Assembly (NCBI GenBank): GCA_963842515.1
Contig: CAWJGO010000002.1
Location: forward strand, 868,001 to 932,000
Length of the DNA stretch: 64,000 bases
Origin: CADEED01 sp963842515
GTDB taxonomy: Bacteria; Pseudomonadota; Gammaproteobacteria; Steroidobacterales; Steroidobacteraceae
Direction: 5' to 3'
Positions 50,354 through 58,647 of this stretch are shown in pieces. The notes beneath the pieces are model-generated. The model was given only the letters and a program-made list of their open reading frames with translations, searched no databases and was not told the DNA's origin. Numbering within the stretch: the stretch's first letter is position 1; each line of letters opens with the position of its first letter. The position numbers were made by a program, and so were the translations under genes.

Positions 50354-52297
50354 GTGAGCCGCGCGAATAACTCGAAAATCCGGCCGCGCCTCTGCGTGCT
50401 GGGCATGGCGATGGCGTCGGCAATCGGCATGCTGCCGCAGGCGCATGCGGCCTGTGTGGGCGGCCAGACCGGTGATCTCGCCGAGCTCGAAGCGCGCGCC
50501 TTCCGTGATCCGGCCGCTGCCCTGCCACAGCTCGCCAATACCATTTCATCCGCGGCCGACATGCCCGCCACGCGCCGCGCCGCCCTGCATGCGATCGCCG
50601 CCGACGCCGCGCGTCAGCTTGGCTTCAGCCGCCAGAGCATCACGCACGCCGACGCGGGCCTCGCGTTGCTGTCGGCCGGTGACATGTCCGATCTCGCCAT
50701 CCGCATGCGCACGGTGCGCGCGCTGGTCAGCACCAATGTCGGCGGCATCGACGCCGCCACCGTTGAGCTCACGCGCGTCATCGATGCGGTCCGCGACCGG
50801 CCGCTCGCGCTCGGTTGCGTGTTGCGCGATCGTGGCTGGCTCAATTTCCGCGACGGCAATCCCGACCAGGCGCTCGACGATCTGCTGCGTGCCTACTCAC
50901 TGCTGCGGAGAAATGCCAGCCGTGAAGAGACCATGGTGGCCGCGGGCCGCCTGTCGATGGCGCAATTCAGCGTGCGCGATTACCCGCAGGCGTTGTCGCT
51001 GGTCGACGAAACCATCGCGTTCTTCCGCGAGCAGAATGCGCAGATCCGCCTCGCAACGGCGCTCGACCGCCGCTCGGCGATTCTCAAGGCCGCCGGCCGC
51101 CTCGATGAAGCGTTGATCGCCGCCACCGAGGCGCTGCGCATCCACGAAAACATCGGCGACCGGGTCGGTACCGGCCTCTCGCAGATGCGCATGTGCGGAG
51201 TGCAGATCGACCGCAACGCACTCGCCCAGGCAAAGTCCTGGTGCGATCGCGCAGAGTTGACGCTCAGCCAGACCAGCGGCATGGACGACAACGACTACCG
51301 CACGCTCGCCGCGCTGCGCGGCCGCTTGTTTCTCGCGCTCGGCAAGTCCCGCGAAGCCGTGGCGCAATTCGACCGCGCCATCGCGCCAGGCGGCGCACAA
51401 CCGGCCGATGACATTGCCGAGCTGTACGAGCTGCGTTCGCGCGCGCACGCAGCTGTGGGCAACTACCCGGCGGCGTTCACCGACCAGGGCGAATACCTGC
51501 GGCGCATGCGCGAACAAGGCACGCTCGACCGCATTCGCGAAGTCGCACAGCTGCGCGTGCAGTTCGAGAACGACCAGGAAAAACAGAAGATCGTCCTGCT
51601 CGAGAAAGACAAGAAACTCGCCGAGGAACGGCTCAACAGCCAGACGCGCACCACGCAGCTCGTGGCCATCGCCGGGCTCACCGGTCTGGTGACGGCGTTC
51701 TTCCTCGGGTATGCGCTGCTCTCGCACCGGCGGCATCGAGCCGAGCTCATACGGCTCGCCGAGCGCGACGAGCTCACCGGGCTGCTCAATCGCCGCGCCA
51801 TCGTGCGCAAGGCCGTGGAATACCTCACGCGGGCGCGCGAGGCGAAAGGCACGCTCATCATCGGGCTCATCGACCTCGATCACTTCAAGACCGTCAATGA
51901 TCGTTTCGGCCACGCGGTGGGCGACCAGTTGCTGCAACGATTCGCCGCGGCGCTGCGCACCGCTCTGCACGTGCGCGAAATTTTCGGGCGTTACGGCGGC
52001 GAGGAATTCCTCGTGCTGTTCCCCGACAGCAGCATCGACCAGGCGCGCCAGTCGGCGGACCGCCTGCGCGCCGCGTTACGCGATCAACGCATGCGCGTCG
52101 ACGACCAGGACGTCTCCGTGACCATGAGCCTGGGCCTCGCGAGTTACGAGCCGGGAGATGTGTTGTTCGATCAGGTGGCGCGCCGCGCCGACATCGCGCT
52201 GTACGTGGCCAAGACGCAGGGCCGCGATCGCGTCGAGGTCTTTAATCCCGCGCGTCACGGAAACCTTGCGGCGAATGCCGCGCAACGCCAGCGCTAA
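50354..52297 (+). CDS. TPR-containing diguanylate cyclase (GGDEF)
   Basis: 647 residues from GTG at 50354. Signal peptide CVLGMAMASAIGMLPQAHA, then a periplasmic TPR-like repeat region (residues 40-400: ALDDLLRAYSLLRRNASREET, and GNYPAAFTDQGEYLRRMRE), a coiled coil, one membrane helix (LVAIAGLTGLVTAFFLGYALL) and a cytosolic GGDEF domain. The active site reads GRYGGEEFLVLFPD near 548-552, so the cyclase should be active; DELTGLLNRRAI and IDLDHFKTVNDRFGHAVGD are the metal and substrate motifs. The inhibitory RxxD site is not obvious. It would make cyclic di-GMP in response to a periplasmic signal. Downstream lies the 720-bp non-coding locus. Confidence 0.92.
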   Translation: MSRANNSKIRPRLCVLGMAMASAIGMLPQAHAACVGGQTGDLAELEARAFRDPAAALPQLANTISSAADMPATRRAALHAIAADAARQLGFSRQSITHADAGLALLSAGDMSDLAIRMRTVRALVSTNVGGIDAATVELTRVIDAVRDRPLALGCVLRDRGWLNFRDGNPDQALDDLLRAYSLLRRNASREETMVAAGRLSMAQFSVRDYPQALSLVDETIAFFREQNAQIRLATALDRRSAILKAAGRLDEALIAATEALRIHENIGDRVGTGLSQMRMCGVQIDRNALAQAKSWCDRAELTLSQTSGMDDNDYRTLAALRGRLFLALGKSREAVAQFDRAIAPGGAQPADDIAELYELRSRAHAAVGNYPAAFTDQGEYLRRMREQGTLDRIREVAQLRVQFENDQEKQKIVLLEKDKKLAEERLNSQTRTTQLVAIAGLTGLVTAFFLGYALLSHRRHRAELIRLAERDELTGLLNRRAIVRKAVEYLTRAREAKGTLIIGLIDLDHFKTVNDRFGHAVGDQLLQRFAAALRTALHVREIFGRYGGEEFLVLFPDSSIDQARQSADRLRAALRDQRMRVDDQDVSVTMSLGLASYEPGDVLFDQVARRADIALYVAKTQGRDRVEVFNPARHGNLAANAAQRQR

Positions 52298-52302
52298 AGG
52301 GC

Positions 52303-52345
52303 GCAAATGGGGTCAGACCCCATTTGCTAGCAAAAGGGGCCGGAC
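52303..52345. repeat. palindromic intergenic repeat, copy 2 (GGGGTCAGACCCC type)
   Basis: GCAAATGGGGTC, A, GACCCCATTTGC is a perfect 12-bp-armed palindrome at 52303-52327, followed by TAGCAAAAGGGGCCGGACC. Relative to copy 1 (1548-1591, opposite strand) the outer pair has changed on both arms (GCAAAT/ATTTGC for GGAAAT/ATTTCC), a compensatory difference. It begins 5 bases after the cyclase stop and lies 18 bases before element 1. Confidence 0.85.
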
Positions 52346-52363
52346 CTGATCGTGTGTGTGTGT

Positions 52364-52575
52364 GGATGTTCGGTTGAATGAGCCAGGCGCTCGCTGGTGA
52401 GCGCGCCGGACGGCGTTCGCTTGCGCGGGGCTGCGCGCCAGAGCTGTCAGCGTTCAATAGCGATCAGCACAAAACGCGCGCGTTAGGAAAGACCCACCAA
52501 AGAGTACCTGCGCGCTTGACGCCCCGCGCTGCGCCGCTCACACGCTCGCGCCTGGCTCATTCAACCCGAACATCC
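52364..52575. other. undescribed structured element, copy 1
   Basis: A 212-nt unit closed by a long stem: 52364-52390 pairs with 52548-52575 (27 pairs, one bulged C). Inside come TCGCTG / ACGCTC internal-loop sides, a 7-bp inner stem GTGAGCG (52397-52403) / CGCTCAC (52535-52541), and a 131-nt core that contains CCACCAAAGAGTACCTGCGC. Element 2 repeats the same plan in the opposite orientation. No gene lies inside. RNA, single-stranded DNA or a mobile element end are all possible; I do not recognise it. Confidence 0.75.
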
Positions 52576-52748
52576 TCGCGCGCCCACGCACTGGAGAGAG
52601 AGGATCCTTCTAGCAAGCGGGCCGTGCGTCCCCAGCTAGCGGAGAGAAGAGCGCAAGCCCAGAGGCTCGCGCAAGCAACCTTCCGTGCGGCTCCTGATCT
52701 CAGCACCCGAGCAAACGGGGACACGTCTTGATCGGAGTGTGAGCTGGC
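52576..52748. other. spacer between the two structured elements, no gene seen
   Basis: 173 bases with no credible open frame on either strand and no homology seen to either element. It contains short GC-rich pairings (for example GCTAG near 52635). Codon-like periodicity is absent. Confidence 0.5.
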
Positions 52749-52957
52749 GTTGCTGGATCGCTCAGGGTCGAGAGCGAGCGTCTGAGCGGCGAGCGCGAGG
52801 CGTATAGCGCGCAGGTACTCTTTGGTGGTTCTTATCTACTCGCTCGTTTTGCGCTGATCGCAATTGATCGCTGACAGCTCTGGCGCGCAGCCTCGCGCGA
52901 GCGAACGCCGTCCGGCGCGCTCAGCAGCGAGCTCTCGACCCTGAGCGATCCAGCAAC
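52749..52957. other. undescribed structured element, copy 2 (inverted)
   Basis: A 209-nt unit in reverse orientation. Arms 52749-52775 and 52931-52957 form a perfect 27-bp stem whose sequence is unrelated to that of element 1. The internal loop sides and about 130-nt core match element 1 when reverse-complemented (inner stem CTGAGCG 52782-52788 / CGCTCAG 52918-52924, with a compensatory G-C to C-G change). The 23-nt stretch with CCACCAAAGAGTACC is identical in both. Confidence 0.75.
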
Positions 52958-52984
52958 TCCACCTCCCACTCCCATCGAGGCCCG

Positions 52985-53022
52985 TACCTTTTTGCTAGGA
53001 AACGGGTGTATCCCTATTTCCA
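52985..53022. repeat. palindromic intergenic repeat, degenerate copy 3
   Basis: The sequence ACCTTTTTGCTAGGAAACGG then GTGTATCCCTATTTCC matches the tail and palindrome of copy 1, but the arms no longer pair fully. It lies 27 bases beyond element 2 and overlaps the last codons and stop of the MOSC gene (stop at 53014-53016). Orientation is opposite to copy 2. Confidence 0.65.
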
Positions 53023-53829
53023 GGCAATATCGAAGCTCTCACCGACACTGAGACTTTCACCGACTCCGCTCACGACGATCGCGTTCTGCCCGAACAACAC
53101 CCCCCGCAACGCGGAGTCGTAGCGATACTCCTTGAGCGTCCGCAGCGGCTCTACGCCATCCACAGCACCTGCCTGCTGATCGGTGGTGGTAATGGAACAG
53201 CGCGTGCAGGGTTTCACCAGCCGCAACGTGACGGGGCCGGCTCGCAGCTCGTGGATGCGGTCCTCGTCGTAGGCGCCGATGCCATCGACCACCACGTTCG
53301 GCCGGAACCGCTCCATGGGCAACGCCTTCGGCAAACGCGCGTTCAGGTCTTTGAGCGAGCCACGCGAGATCACGAGGATGGGATAACCATCGCTGAACTC
53401 CGTGATCGCGCGCGTCCCCGGCGTCCATTCCTCGCTGCATTCGCGCGGCGCGCTGGCGTCGAATCGCACCAGGCGCAGTGGAGTCTCGAGGTACTCGGAG
53501 CACCACGCAGCCGCGGCGTCGCCGCAATCGATACCACGCCCGGTGAATTTCCACACCGTTACCGCGCGCGTTTCGCCACTCGCATCGCGTGAAACCTCGA
53601 TCGCCGGCATTCCAGGAGCGGCGAGCTCCAGCGCATCGGCTGTCAGCTGCGTGATGATGAGCGCCAGACGCGGCAGCTCACGTTGTGTGACGAAGCGGCC
53701 ATTCGGCCGCACCAGCATCCAGTGCCGGTCATCGGCGAGGCCCGTGGGCGTGAGCTTCGCGCGGTCGAGCGCGATGCCGCGGCAGGACTTGATCGGGTAG
53801 ACGTGAAGACTGGTAACTGCCGCTTTCAT
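53014..53829 (-). CDS. MOSC domain protein (molybdenum cofactor sulfurase-like, YcbX type)
   Basis: 271 residues from ATG at 53829, which overlaps the kdsB stop (ATGA). N-terminal MOSC_N beta domain: VTSLHVYPIKSCRGIALDRAKLTPTGLADDRHWMLV and GRFVTQRELPRLALI. The MOSC domain follows, with FSDGYPILVISRGSLKDLNARL, MERFRPNVVVDG and the conserved Cys in LRLVKPCTRCSITTTDQQAG. This is the YcbX/mARC-like group, which handles molybdenum cofactor and N-hydroxylated substrates; no ferredoxin domain is fused. Its stop lies inside the degenerate repeat copy 3. Confidence 0.9.
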   Translation of the reverse strand: MKAAVTSLHVYPIKSCRGIALDRAKLTPTGLADDRHWMLVRPNGRFVTQRELPRLALIITQLTADALELAAPGMPAIEVSRDASGETRAVTVWKFTGRGIDCGDAAAAWCSEYLETPLRLVRFDASAPRECSEEWTPGTRAITEFSDGYPILVISRGSLKDLNARLPKALPMERFRPNVVVDGIGAYDEDRIHELRAGPVTLRLVKPCTRCSITTTDQQAGAVDGVEPLRTLKEYRYDSALRGVLFGQNAIVVSGVGESLSVGESFDIAWK

Positions 53830-54572
53830 GGCCGCAACAGCAACGCACGCTCGGCGCGCTCGAGGTCCGCCGTGGTGTTCACGTCGGCGAGGGGCCGTTC
53901 GACGGCCAGCGCCACGCGGATTTCCATGCCATTTTCGAGCGCCCGCAGCTGCTCGAGTTTCTCGATGAGCTCGAGGCGTCCTGCCGGCAGGCTCGCGAGC
54001 TTGCGCAGCGCCGCCACGCGGTACGCGTAAATGCCGACATGACGTAAACAAGCCGATGACACCGTGGCCGGCGCGTCGCGATTGAAAGGAATGGGCGCGC
54101 GCGAAAAATACAGCGCGCGAGCCGTGGCATCGCAGGCCACTTTCACGATGTTCGGATCGGACAAGTCGGCGAGCGCATCGATCCTGACGGCCAGCGTCGC
54201 GATATCGGCGCGCGGATTCGCGGCCAGCAGTTTGGCCACCTGGTCGATGACCACCGGCGGAATCAGCGGCTCGTCGCCCTGGACGTTGACCACGATGTCC
54301 GCGTCGGCCCAGCCGCGGGCCGCCGAAACTTCGGCGATGCGATCGGTGCCGGAGACGTGCGTGCGCGCCGTCATGGCCACCTCCGCGCCGAAGCCACGTG
54401 CGGCGGTGGCAATGCGATCGTCATCGGTGGCGATGATGACTTCCGAGGCGCCGCAGGCGCGCGCGCGCTCATGCACCCATTGCAGCATGGGCTTGCCGGC
54501 GAGCGGCAGCAGCGCCTTGCCCGGCAGACGCGAGGAATCGAAGCGCGCGGGAATGACGACGCGGAATGTCAT
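53826..54572 (-). CDS. kdsB: 3-deoxy-manno-octulosonate cytidylyltransferase
   Basis: Activates Kdo as CMP-Kdo for lipopolysaccharide inner core. 248 residues, the same as E. coli. Opening FRVVIPARFDSSRLPGKALLPLAGKPMLQWV carries the CTP-binding G-K; HVSGTDRIAEV and VNVQGDEPLIPP are the sugar and metal motifs, and RHVGIYAYRVAALRKL follows. ATG at 54572 overlaps the stop of ycaR by one base (TGATG). It lies in the ycaR-kdsB-lpxK-msbA envelope block. Confidence 0.97.
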   Translation of the reverse strand: MTFRVVIPARFDSSRLPGKALLPLAGKPMLQWVHERARACGASEVIIATDDDRIATAARGFGAEVAMTARTHVSGTDRIAEVSAARGWADADIVVNVQGDEPLIPPVVIDQVAKLLAANPRADIATLAVRIDALADLSDPNIVKVACDATARALYFSRAPIPFNRDAPATVSSACLRHVGIYAYRVAALRKLASLPAGRLELIEKLEQLRALENGMEIRVALAVERPLADVNTTADLERAERALLLRP

Positions 54573-54760
54573 CAACGCTCCAGCAGAGGATCGTCGGGTG
54601 TGAGCTGGCGCGCATCCTCCTCGAGCATCATCGGCACGCCGTCGCGCAGCGGAAAGGCCAGCCGCTCCGCGCGGCACACCAGCACCTGCGCGCTGCGCTG
54701 GAACTTGAGTGGCCCCTTGCACACCGGGCAAGCGAGGATGTCGAGCAACCGGTCATCCAT
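54572..54760 (-). CDS. ycaR: Trm112-family protein (UPF0434, YcaR)
   Basis: 62 residues: LLDILACPVCKGPLKF, a C-x-x-C half knuckle, then VLVCRAERLAFPLRDGVPMML. The second zinc pair is reduced to one Cys, typical of YcaR-type proteins. The family is small and resembles Trm112, a methyltransferase activator, but the bacterial role is unclear. Overlaps both neighbours (lpxK end and kdsB start). Confidence 0.92.
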   Translation of the reverse strand: MDDRLLDILACPVCKGPLKFQRSAQVLVCRAERLAFPLRDGVPMMLEEDARQLTPDDPLLER

Positions 54761-55790
54761 GTTTTTGGGATGCGCTATTGAAGTGGCTGGCGCGCATGAG
54801 CACGAGATCGATCAACTCGCGCGCCGCGTTTTCGGAGAATTCCGCCGTCACCGGCACGCACCAGCAGCGCTCATCGGCGAACGCGGCACACTTGACGGCA
54901 TCTTTCTCGGTCATGAGCACGGGCAGATTGTCGCCGAAATTGAGATCGCCCGACTTGAAAGCGTGATGATCGGGCAGCGGATGTTCGTATAACGTCAGCC
55001 CGGCTGCGCGCAGCATGTCGAAGAAGCGCTGCGGATTGCCGATGGCCGCCACCGCGTGCACCCCGGTGCCGCGAAAACTCGACAGCGCGCGTAACGACGC
55101 GCCGCCTGCCACCGGCCGCGCATCTCCCGGACGCATGTTCATGACGAAGTGGGTACGGTTGACGAACCCCGGCAACTCAAACCCTGGTGCCGAAATGGCA
55201 CCGTTGACCACCACGGCATTCACGCGCCGCAGGCGCCGCGGATGCTCGCGCAAAGGTCCTCGCGGCAGCAGGCAGCCATTGCCAAATCCACGCTGCCCAT
55301 CGATGACCACGATCTCGCAGTCGCGCATCAGCGCCAGGTGTTGAAGTCCGTCGTCGCAGAGCACGATGTCAGCGCCATCTTCGACGGCGACCTTGGCGGC
55401 GGCGACGCGATCACGGCCGACGAACACCGTCGCCTGCGAGCGGCGCGCCAGCAGCAGCGGCTCATCGCCCACTTCGGAAGGCCGGCTGTGCACGGTGACG
55501 CGCGTGACGCCCCGCGCCCGGCCGCCATATCCGCGTGACACGATGGCCACGCGCATGCCCACTGCCGCGAGTTTCATCGACAGCCAGGCGACCAGCGGCG
55601 TCTTGCCGGTGCCGCCGACGGTGAGATTGCCGACCACCACCACCGGCACCTTCATGCGCACGCGGTGCCGGAGCCCGACACGGTATAGCAGGCTGCGTAC
55701 CGCCATGACGGCGCCATACAGGAAGGAGAATGGAGCCAGCCACAGCGGCCCTTTGCCGCCGTACCACATCTTTTCGATTCTCGAGCGCAT
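54753..55790 (-). CDS. lpxK: tetraacyldisaccharide 4'-kinase LpxK
   Basis: Phosphorylates lipid A precursor at the 4' position on the inner face of the inner membrane. 345 residues: N-terminal membrane-associated helix (WLAPFSFLYGAVMAVRSLLY), P-loop VGNLTVGGTGKTPLVAWL, SRGYGGRARGVTRV, then VGDEPLLLARR and the catalytic Asp-Asp-Gly in VLCDDGLQHLAL. Follows msbA by 18 bp on the minus strand and overlaps ycaR by 8 bases. Confidence 0.96.
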   Translation of the reverse strand: MRSRIEKMWYGGKGPLWLAPFSFLYGAVMAVRSLLYRVGLRHRVRMKVPVVVVGNLTVGGTGKTPLVAWLSMKLAAVGMRVAIVSRGYGGRARGVTRVTVHSRPSEVGDEPLLLARRSQATVFVGRDRVAAAKVAVEDGADIVLCDDGLQHLALMRDCEIVVIDGQRGFGNGCLLPRGPLREHPRRLRRVNAVVVNGAISAPGFELPGFVNRTHFVMNMRPGDARPVAGGASLRALSSFRGTGVHAVAAIGNPQRFFDMLRAAGLTLYEHPLPDHHAFKSGDLNFGDNLPVLMTEKDAVKCAAFADERCWCVPVTAEFSENAARELIDLVLMRASHFNSASQKHG

Positions 55791-55808
55791 TCGCTTAGGG
55801 ATGGGTGG

Positions 55809-57563
55809 TCAATTGCGGAATTCGGCGCGCTTCAGACTGGCGTAGGCACCTTCGCGCGAAACCAGCTCCGCATGGGTTCCGCGTTCGACGATGCGGCCGT
55901 CTTCCATCACCACGATCTCGTCGGCGTGCTCGATGGTGGTGAGGCGATGCGCGATGACCAGCGTGGTGCGATTGCGCATGAGGCCAACCAGCGCCTGCTG
56001 GATGCGGCGCTCGGATTCGTTGTCGAGGGCCGACATCGCCTCGTCGAGGATGAGGATGGGCGCGTCCTTGAGCAGCGCGCGTGCGATGGCAATGCGCTGG
56101 CGCTGCCCACCGGACAACAAAGCGCCGCGATCGCCAACTTCCGTGTCGAGGCCCTTCGGGAGTTCCTTGGCGAACTCATCGACGTAGGCTGCCTTTGCGG
56201 CAGCTTCGACTGCTGCGGGATCCGCCTTGTCGACACCGAACGCGATGTTGTTGCGAATGGAATCGTTGAACAGCAGCACGTCCTGGCTCACCAGCGCCAC
56301 GTTCGCGCGTACGTCGCGCAGATTGCAGTCGCGGACATTGACGCCGTCCATGAGTACCTCGCCCGCAGTGGCGTCGTAGATGCGCGGCACGAGCCCGACC
56401 AGCGTGGACTTGCCGCTGCCCGAACGTCCCACGATGGCGATGTTCCTGCCCGCCGGCACTTTGAGGTTGACCGCGTGCAGCACGCGGCCCTTCTCGCTGA
56501 CGTATTCAAAGCTCACTTCGCGAAACTCGATTTCGCCGCGAACCCGCTCGAGCGATCGGCCGCCGGTGAAATCCTCGATGGGCTCGTCGAGCACCTCAAA
56601 GACGCTGGCGCCGGCGGCAAGCCCCTGCTGCAGCGGCCCGAGCGCGGTGACCAGCGTGCGCATGGGCGCGGTGGTCAGCAACAGCGCGGTGAGGAAACCC
56701 CAGAACTCACCGACGGTCATCGCGTTGTCGTTCACCTGCACGAGCGCCATCCACAGCACACCGCCCAGGCCGAGCGACGCGATGAATTGCACCACCGGGT
56801 TGCTCGTGGCCTTGGCGGCGATCAGTTTCATGTTGCTGCGGCGGTTGTGCTCGTTCACGGCCTCGAAGTCGCGCGCTTCCTGATCTTGCGCGTTGAAGAC
56901 CTTGATGACGCGTTGGCCGTCGAGCGCCTCCTTCGTGACGCGCGTGACGTCACCCATCGACGCCTGGATGCGCGCGCTGTAGCGACGGAACGATTTGGTC
57001 ACCTGCCGGATCAGGAACGAAAGCGGGGGCGCGAGAATCACCACGAACAGCGCCAGTTTCCAGTTCAGGATGAACAGCAAGCCGATCTGCAGAATGATCG
57101 TCAGGGAATCGCGGATCAGCGCTCCCGTCGAATTCGTCGTCGCCTCGGCCACCTGCTCGATGTTGAAAGTGAGCCGCGACAGCATCGTGCCAGTGGACTC
57201 ACGGTCGTAGTAGCGCGCCGGAAAGTTCAGGTACTGGCGGAACAGGTCGCGCCGCAGCGCCTTGATGATCTGGCGCGAGACATAGCCCGGGAAATACACG
57301 CCGACGTAATCGCCGACGCCGCGCAGCAGGAACAGGAATGGCGCACCGATCGGCACCAGCCACAGGACAGCCGGATCTTTCTTGACGAACCCCAGGTCGA
57401 CGAAATTCTGCACGAGCAGCGCGAACAGCGGCCCAGTCGCGGCGAACAGCGCCATGCCGACGACACCGATGAGGAACATCCCCAGATGGGGTCGCGCGTA
57501 TGCCAGCAAGCGGCGGTATACGTGCGTGGCATCGAGGGGCACCGCACCCGCGGGACTGTTCAT
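55809..57563 (-). CDS. msbA: lipid A export ATP-binding/permease protein MsbA
   Basis: Homodimeric ABC flippase for core lipid A. 584 residues from ATG at 57563, which overlaps the exbD stop (ATGA); the longer frame upstream shadows exbD. Six membrane helices (for example YARPHLGMFLIGVVGMALFAA, LTIILQIGLLFILNWKLALFVVILAP), then the NBD with Walker A GRSGSGKST, Q-loop LVSQDVLLFND, signature LSGGQRQRIAIARALL, Walker B ILILDEAMSALD and switch His in VIAHRLTT. Precedes lpxK in the envelope block. Confidence 0.94.
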   Translation of the reverse strand: MNSPAGAVPLDATHVYRRLLAYARPHLGMFLIGVVGMALFAATGPLFALLVQNFVDLGFVKKDPAVLWLVPIGAPFLFLLRGVGDYVGVYFPGYVSRQIIKALRRDLFRQYLNFPARYYDRESTGTMLSRLTFNIEQVAEATTNSTGALIRDSLTIILQIGLLFILNWKLALFVVILAPPLSFLIRQVTKSFRRYSARIQASMGDVTRVTKEALDGQRVIKVFNAQDQEARDFEAVNEHNRRSNMKLIAAKATSNPVVQFIASLGLGGVLWMALVQVNDNAMTVGEFWGFLTALLLTTAPMRTLVTALGPLQQGLAAGASVFEVLDEPIEDFTGGRSLERVRGEIEFREVSFEYVSEKGRVLHAVNLKVPAGRNIAIVGRSGSGKSTLVGLVPRIYDATAGEVLMDGVNVRDCNLRDVRANVALVSQDVLLFNDSIRNNIAFGVDKADPAAVEAAAKAAYVDEFAKELPKGLDTEVGDRGALLSGGQRQRIAIARALLKDAPILILDEAMSALDNESERRIQQALVGLMRNRTTLVIAHRLTTIEHADEIVVMEDGRIVERGTHAELVSREGAYASLKRAEFRN

Positions 57564-57991
57564 TTCGCCGGCGGCGATTCTTCGACCGTCGCGATGTTGA
57601 GGCGTACGAAGCCGAGCTTGCCCAGCACGTCCATGGCGCTGACCACCGATTGGTGCGTGGCGCGTCCGTCCGCCCGCACGGTGACGGGTTTGCTGCGATC
57701 GGCGCCGGCCACTTCGATAATCGCCGCGCGCAGCGTATCGGGCGAGGAATTGATCAACTCGCGCTCGTTGACGCGATAGCTGCCGCTTTGCGTGACCGAG
57801 ACGATGATCGGATCGGTCTTCTGCTTGCCGGTGGGGGCGAGGCTCGCCTGCGGCAATTCGATCTTGAGCCGTCCTTCCTGCATGAACGTCGACGACAGCA
57901 TGAAGAAAATGACCAGCAGCAGCGCAATGTCGATCAGCGAGATCAGGTTGATCTCGGGATCTTCTTTCGGCCGGTGCGTCTGCATCTTCAT
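57560..57991 (-). CDS. exbD: biopolymer transport protein ExbD/TolR family
   Basis: 143 residues. One membrane helix near the start (PEINLISLIDIALLLVIFFMLSS) with the conserved Asp in SLIDIALLL, which carries protons in the ExbB/D stator. The periplasmic part has KQKTDPIIVSVTQSGSYRVN and VTVRADGRATHQSVVSAMDVLGKLGFVRLNIAT. Starts inside the exbB stop and ends inside the msbA start. No TonB gene is adjacent, so the motor may serve another envelope system. Confidence 0.93.
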   Translation of the reverse strand: MKMQTHRPKEDPEINLISLIDIALLLVIFFMLSSTFMQEGRLKIELPQASLAPTGKQKTDPIIVSVTQSGSYRVNERELINSSPDTLRAAIIEVAGADRSKPVTVRADGRATHQSVVSAMDVLGKLGFVRLNIATVEESPPAK

Positions 57992-58611
57992 GCGGAGGCA
58001 TCCGCCTGCGGCCTGGCGCCGAGTGAGTCGGCGAACGACACGGCAATTTTTTCCATGTCGATGACGATGCGCTCGACCTTGCCGCGCAGGTAGCGGTAGG
58101 CGATGAATGCGGGGATGGCCACGGCCAGGCCGCCGGCGGTGGTGATGAGCGCCTCGGAGATGCCGCCGGCCAGTGCGCGCGGATCGCCCATGCCGCCCAG
58201 CATGACGGCATTGAAGGCATTGATGATGCCGGCGACCGTGCCGAGCAGCCCTAACAATGGCGAGATGCTGGCGATGGTGCCGAGTGAATTGAGGAAGCGC
58301 TCGAGCTCATGCACCACGTGCCGGCCGGTATCCTGAACGCGCTCCATCATGATGTCGCGGCCGCGATCGCGGTTGGCGAGAGCCGCGGCCATGACGCGGC
58401 CGAGCGGCGAGTTCTTTTCCAGCGCCTCGATGACCTTGGGGTTCACCTGGCCGGACTCGGCGAGCTGCGACACGCGCTTGATGAGCTCTTCGGGGAGCAC
58501 GCGCTTGCGCTGCAAGGTCCAGAGTCGTTCGAGGAGAATGCCAACGGCTGCGATCGAGCAAGCGATGATCGGCCACATGAATGGGCCACCGGCCCGCACG
58601 AGTTCCCACAT
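57988..58611 (-). CDS. exbB: MotA/TolQ/ExbB proton channel family protein
   Basis: 207 residues with three membrane helices: MWPIIACSIAAVGILLERLW near the N-terminus, then LNSLGTIASISPLLGLLGTVAGIINAF, and ITTAGGLAVAIPAFIAYRYL. The ISPLLGLLGTV[AT]G and TTAxGLxVAIPA motifs are diagnostic of ExbB/TolQ. Forms the stator with ExbD, overlapping it by four bases (ATGA). The placement comEC-exbB-exbD-msbA-lpxK resembles that in Pseudomonas and Xanthomonas. Confidence 0.93.
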   Translation of the reverse strand: MWELVRAGGPFMWPIIACSIAAVGILLERLWTLQRKRVLPEELIKRVSQLAESGQVNPKVIEALEKNSPLGRVMAAALANRDRGRDIMMERVQDTGRHVVHELERFLNSLGTIASISPLLGLLGTVAGIINAFNAVMLGGMGDPRALAGGISEALITTAGGLAVAIPAFIAYRYLRGKVERIVIDMEKIAVSFADSLGARPQADASA

Positions 58612-58647
58612 GGGCCGGGATCATACCGGAGGGCGGGCCGAAAGGGT

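Noticed and set aside
52364..52957. Integron attC sites
   Set aside because: Length and structural variability fit loosely, but the conserved core-site heptamers (GTTRRRY and RYYYAAC) are not at the ends, and no integrase or cassette gene is present.
52364..52957. Retron msr-msd RNA
   Set aside because: Paired ends around a conserved core are reminiscent, but there is no reverse transcriptase gene next to either copy and I see no branching-guanosine context.
55809..58220. 803-codon version of msbA
   Set aside because: The first 219 codons are a shadow of exbD and exbB; MsbA starts at 57563 with normal length.
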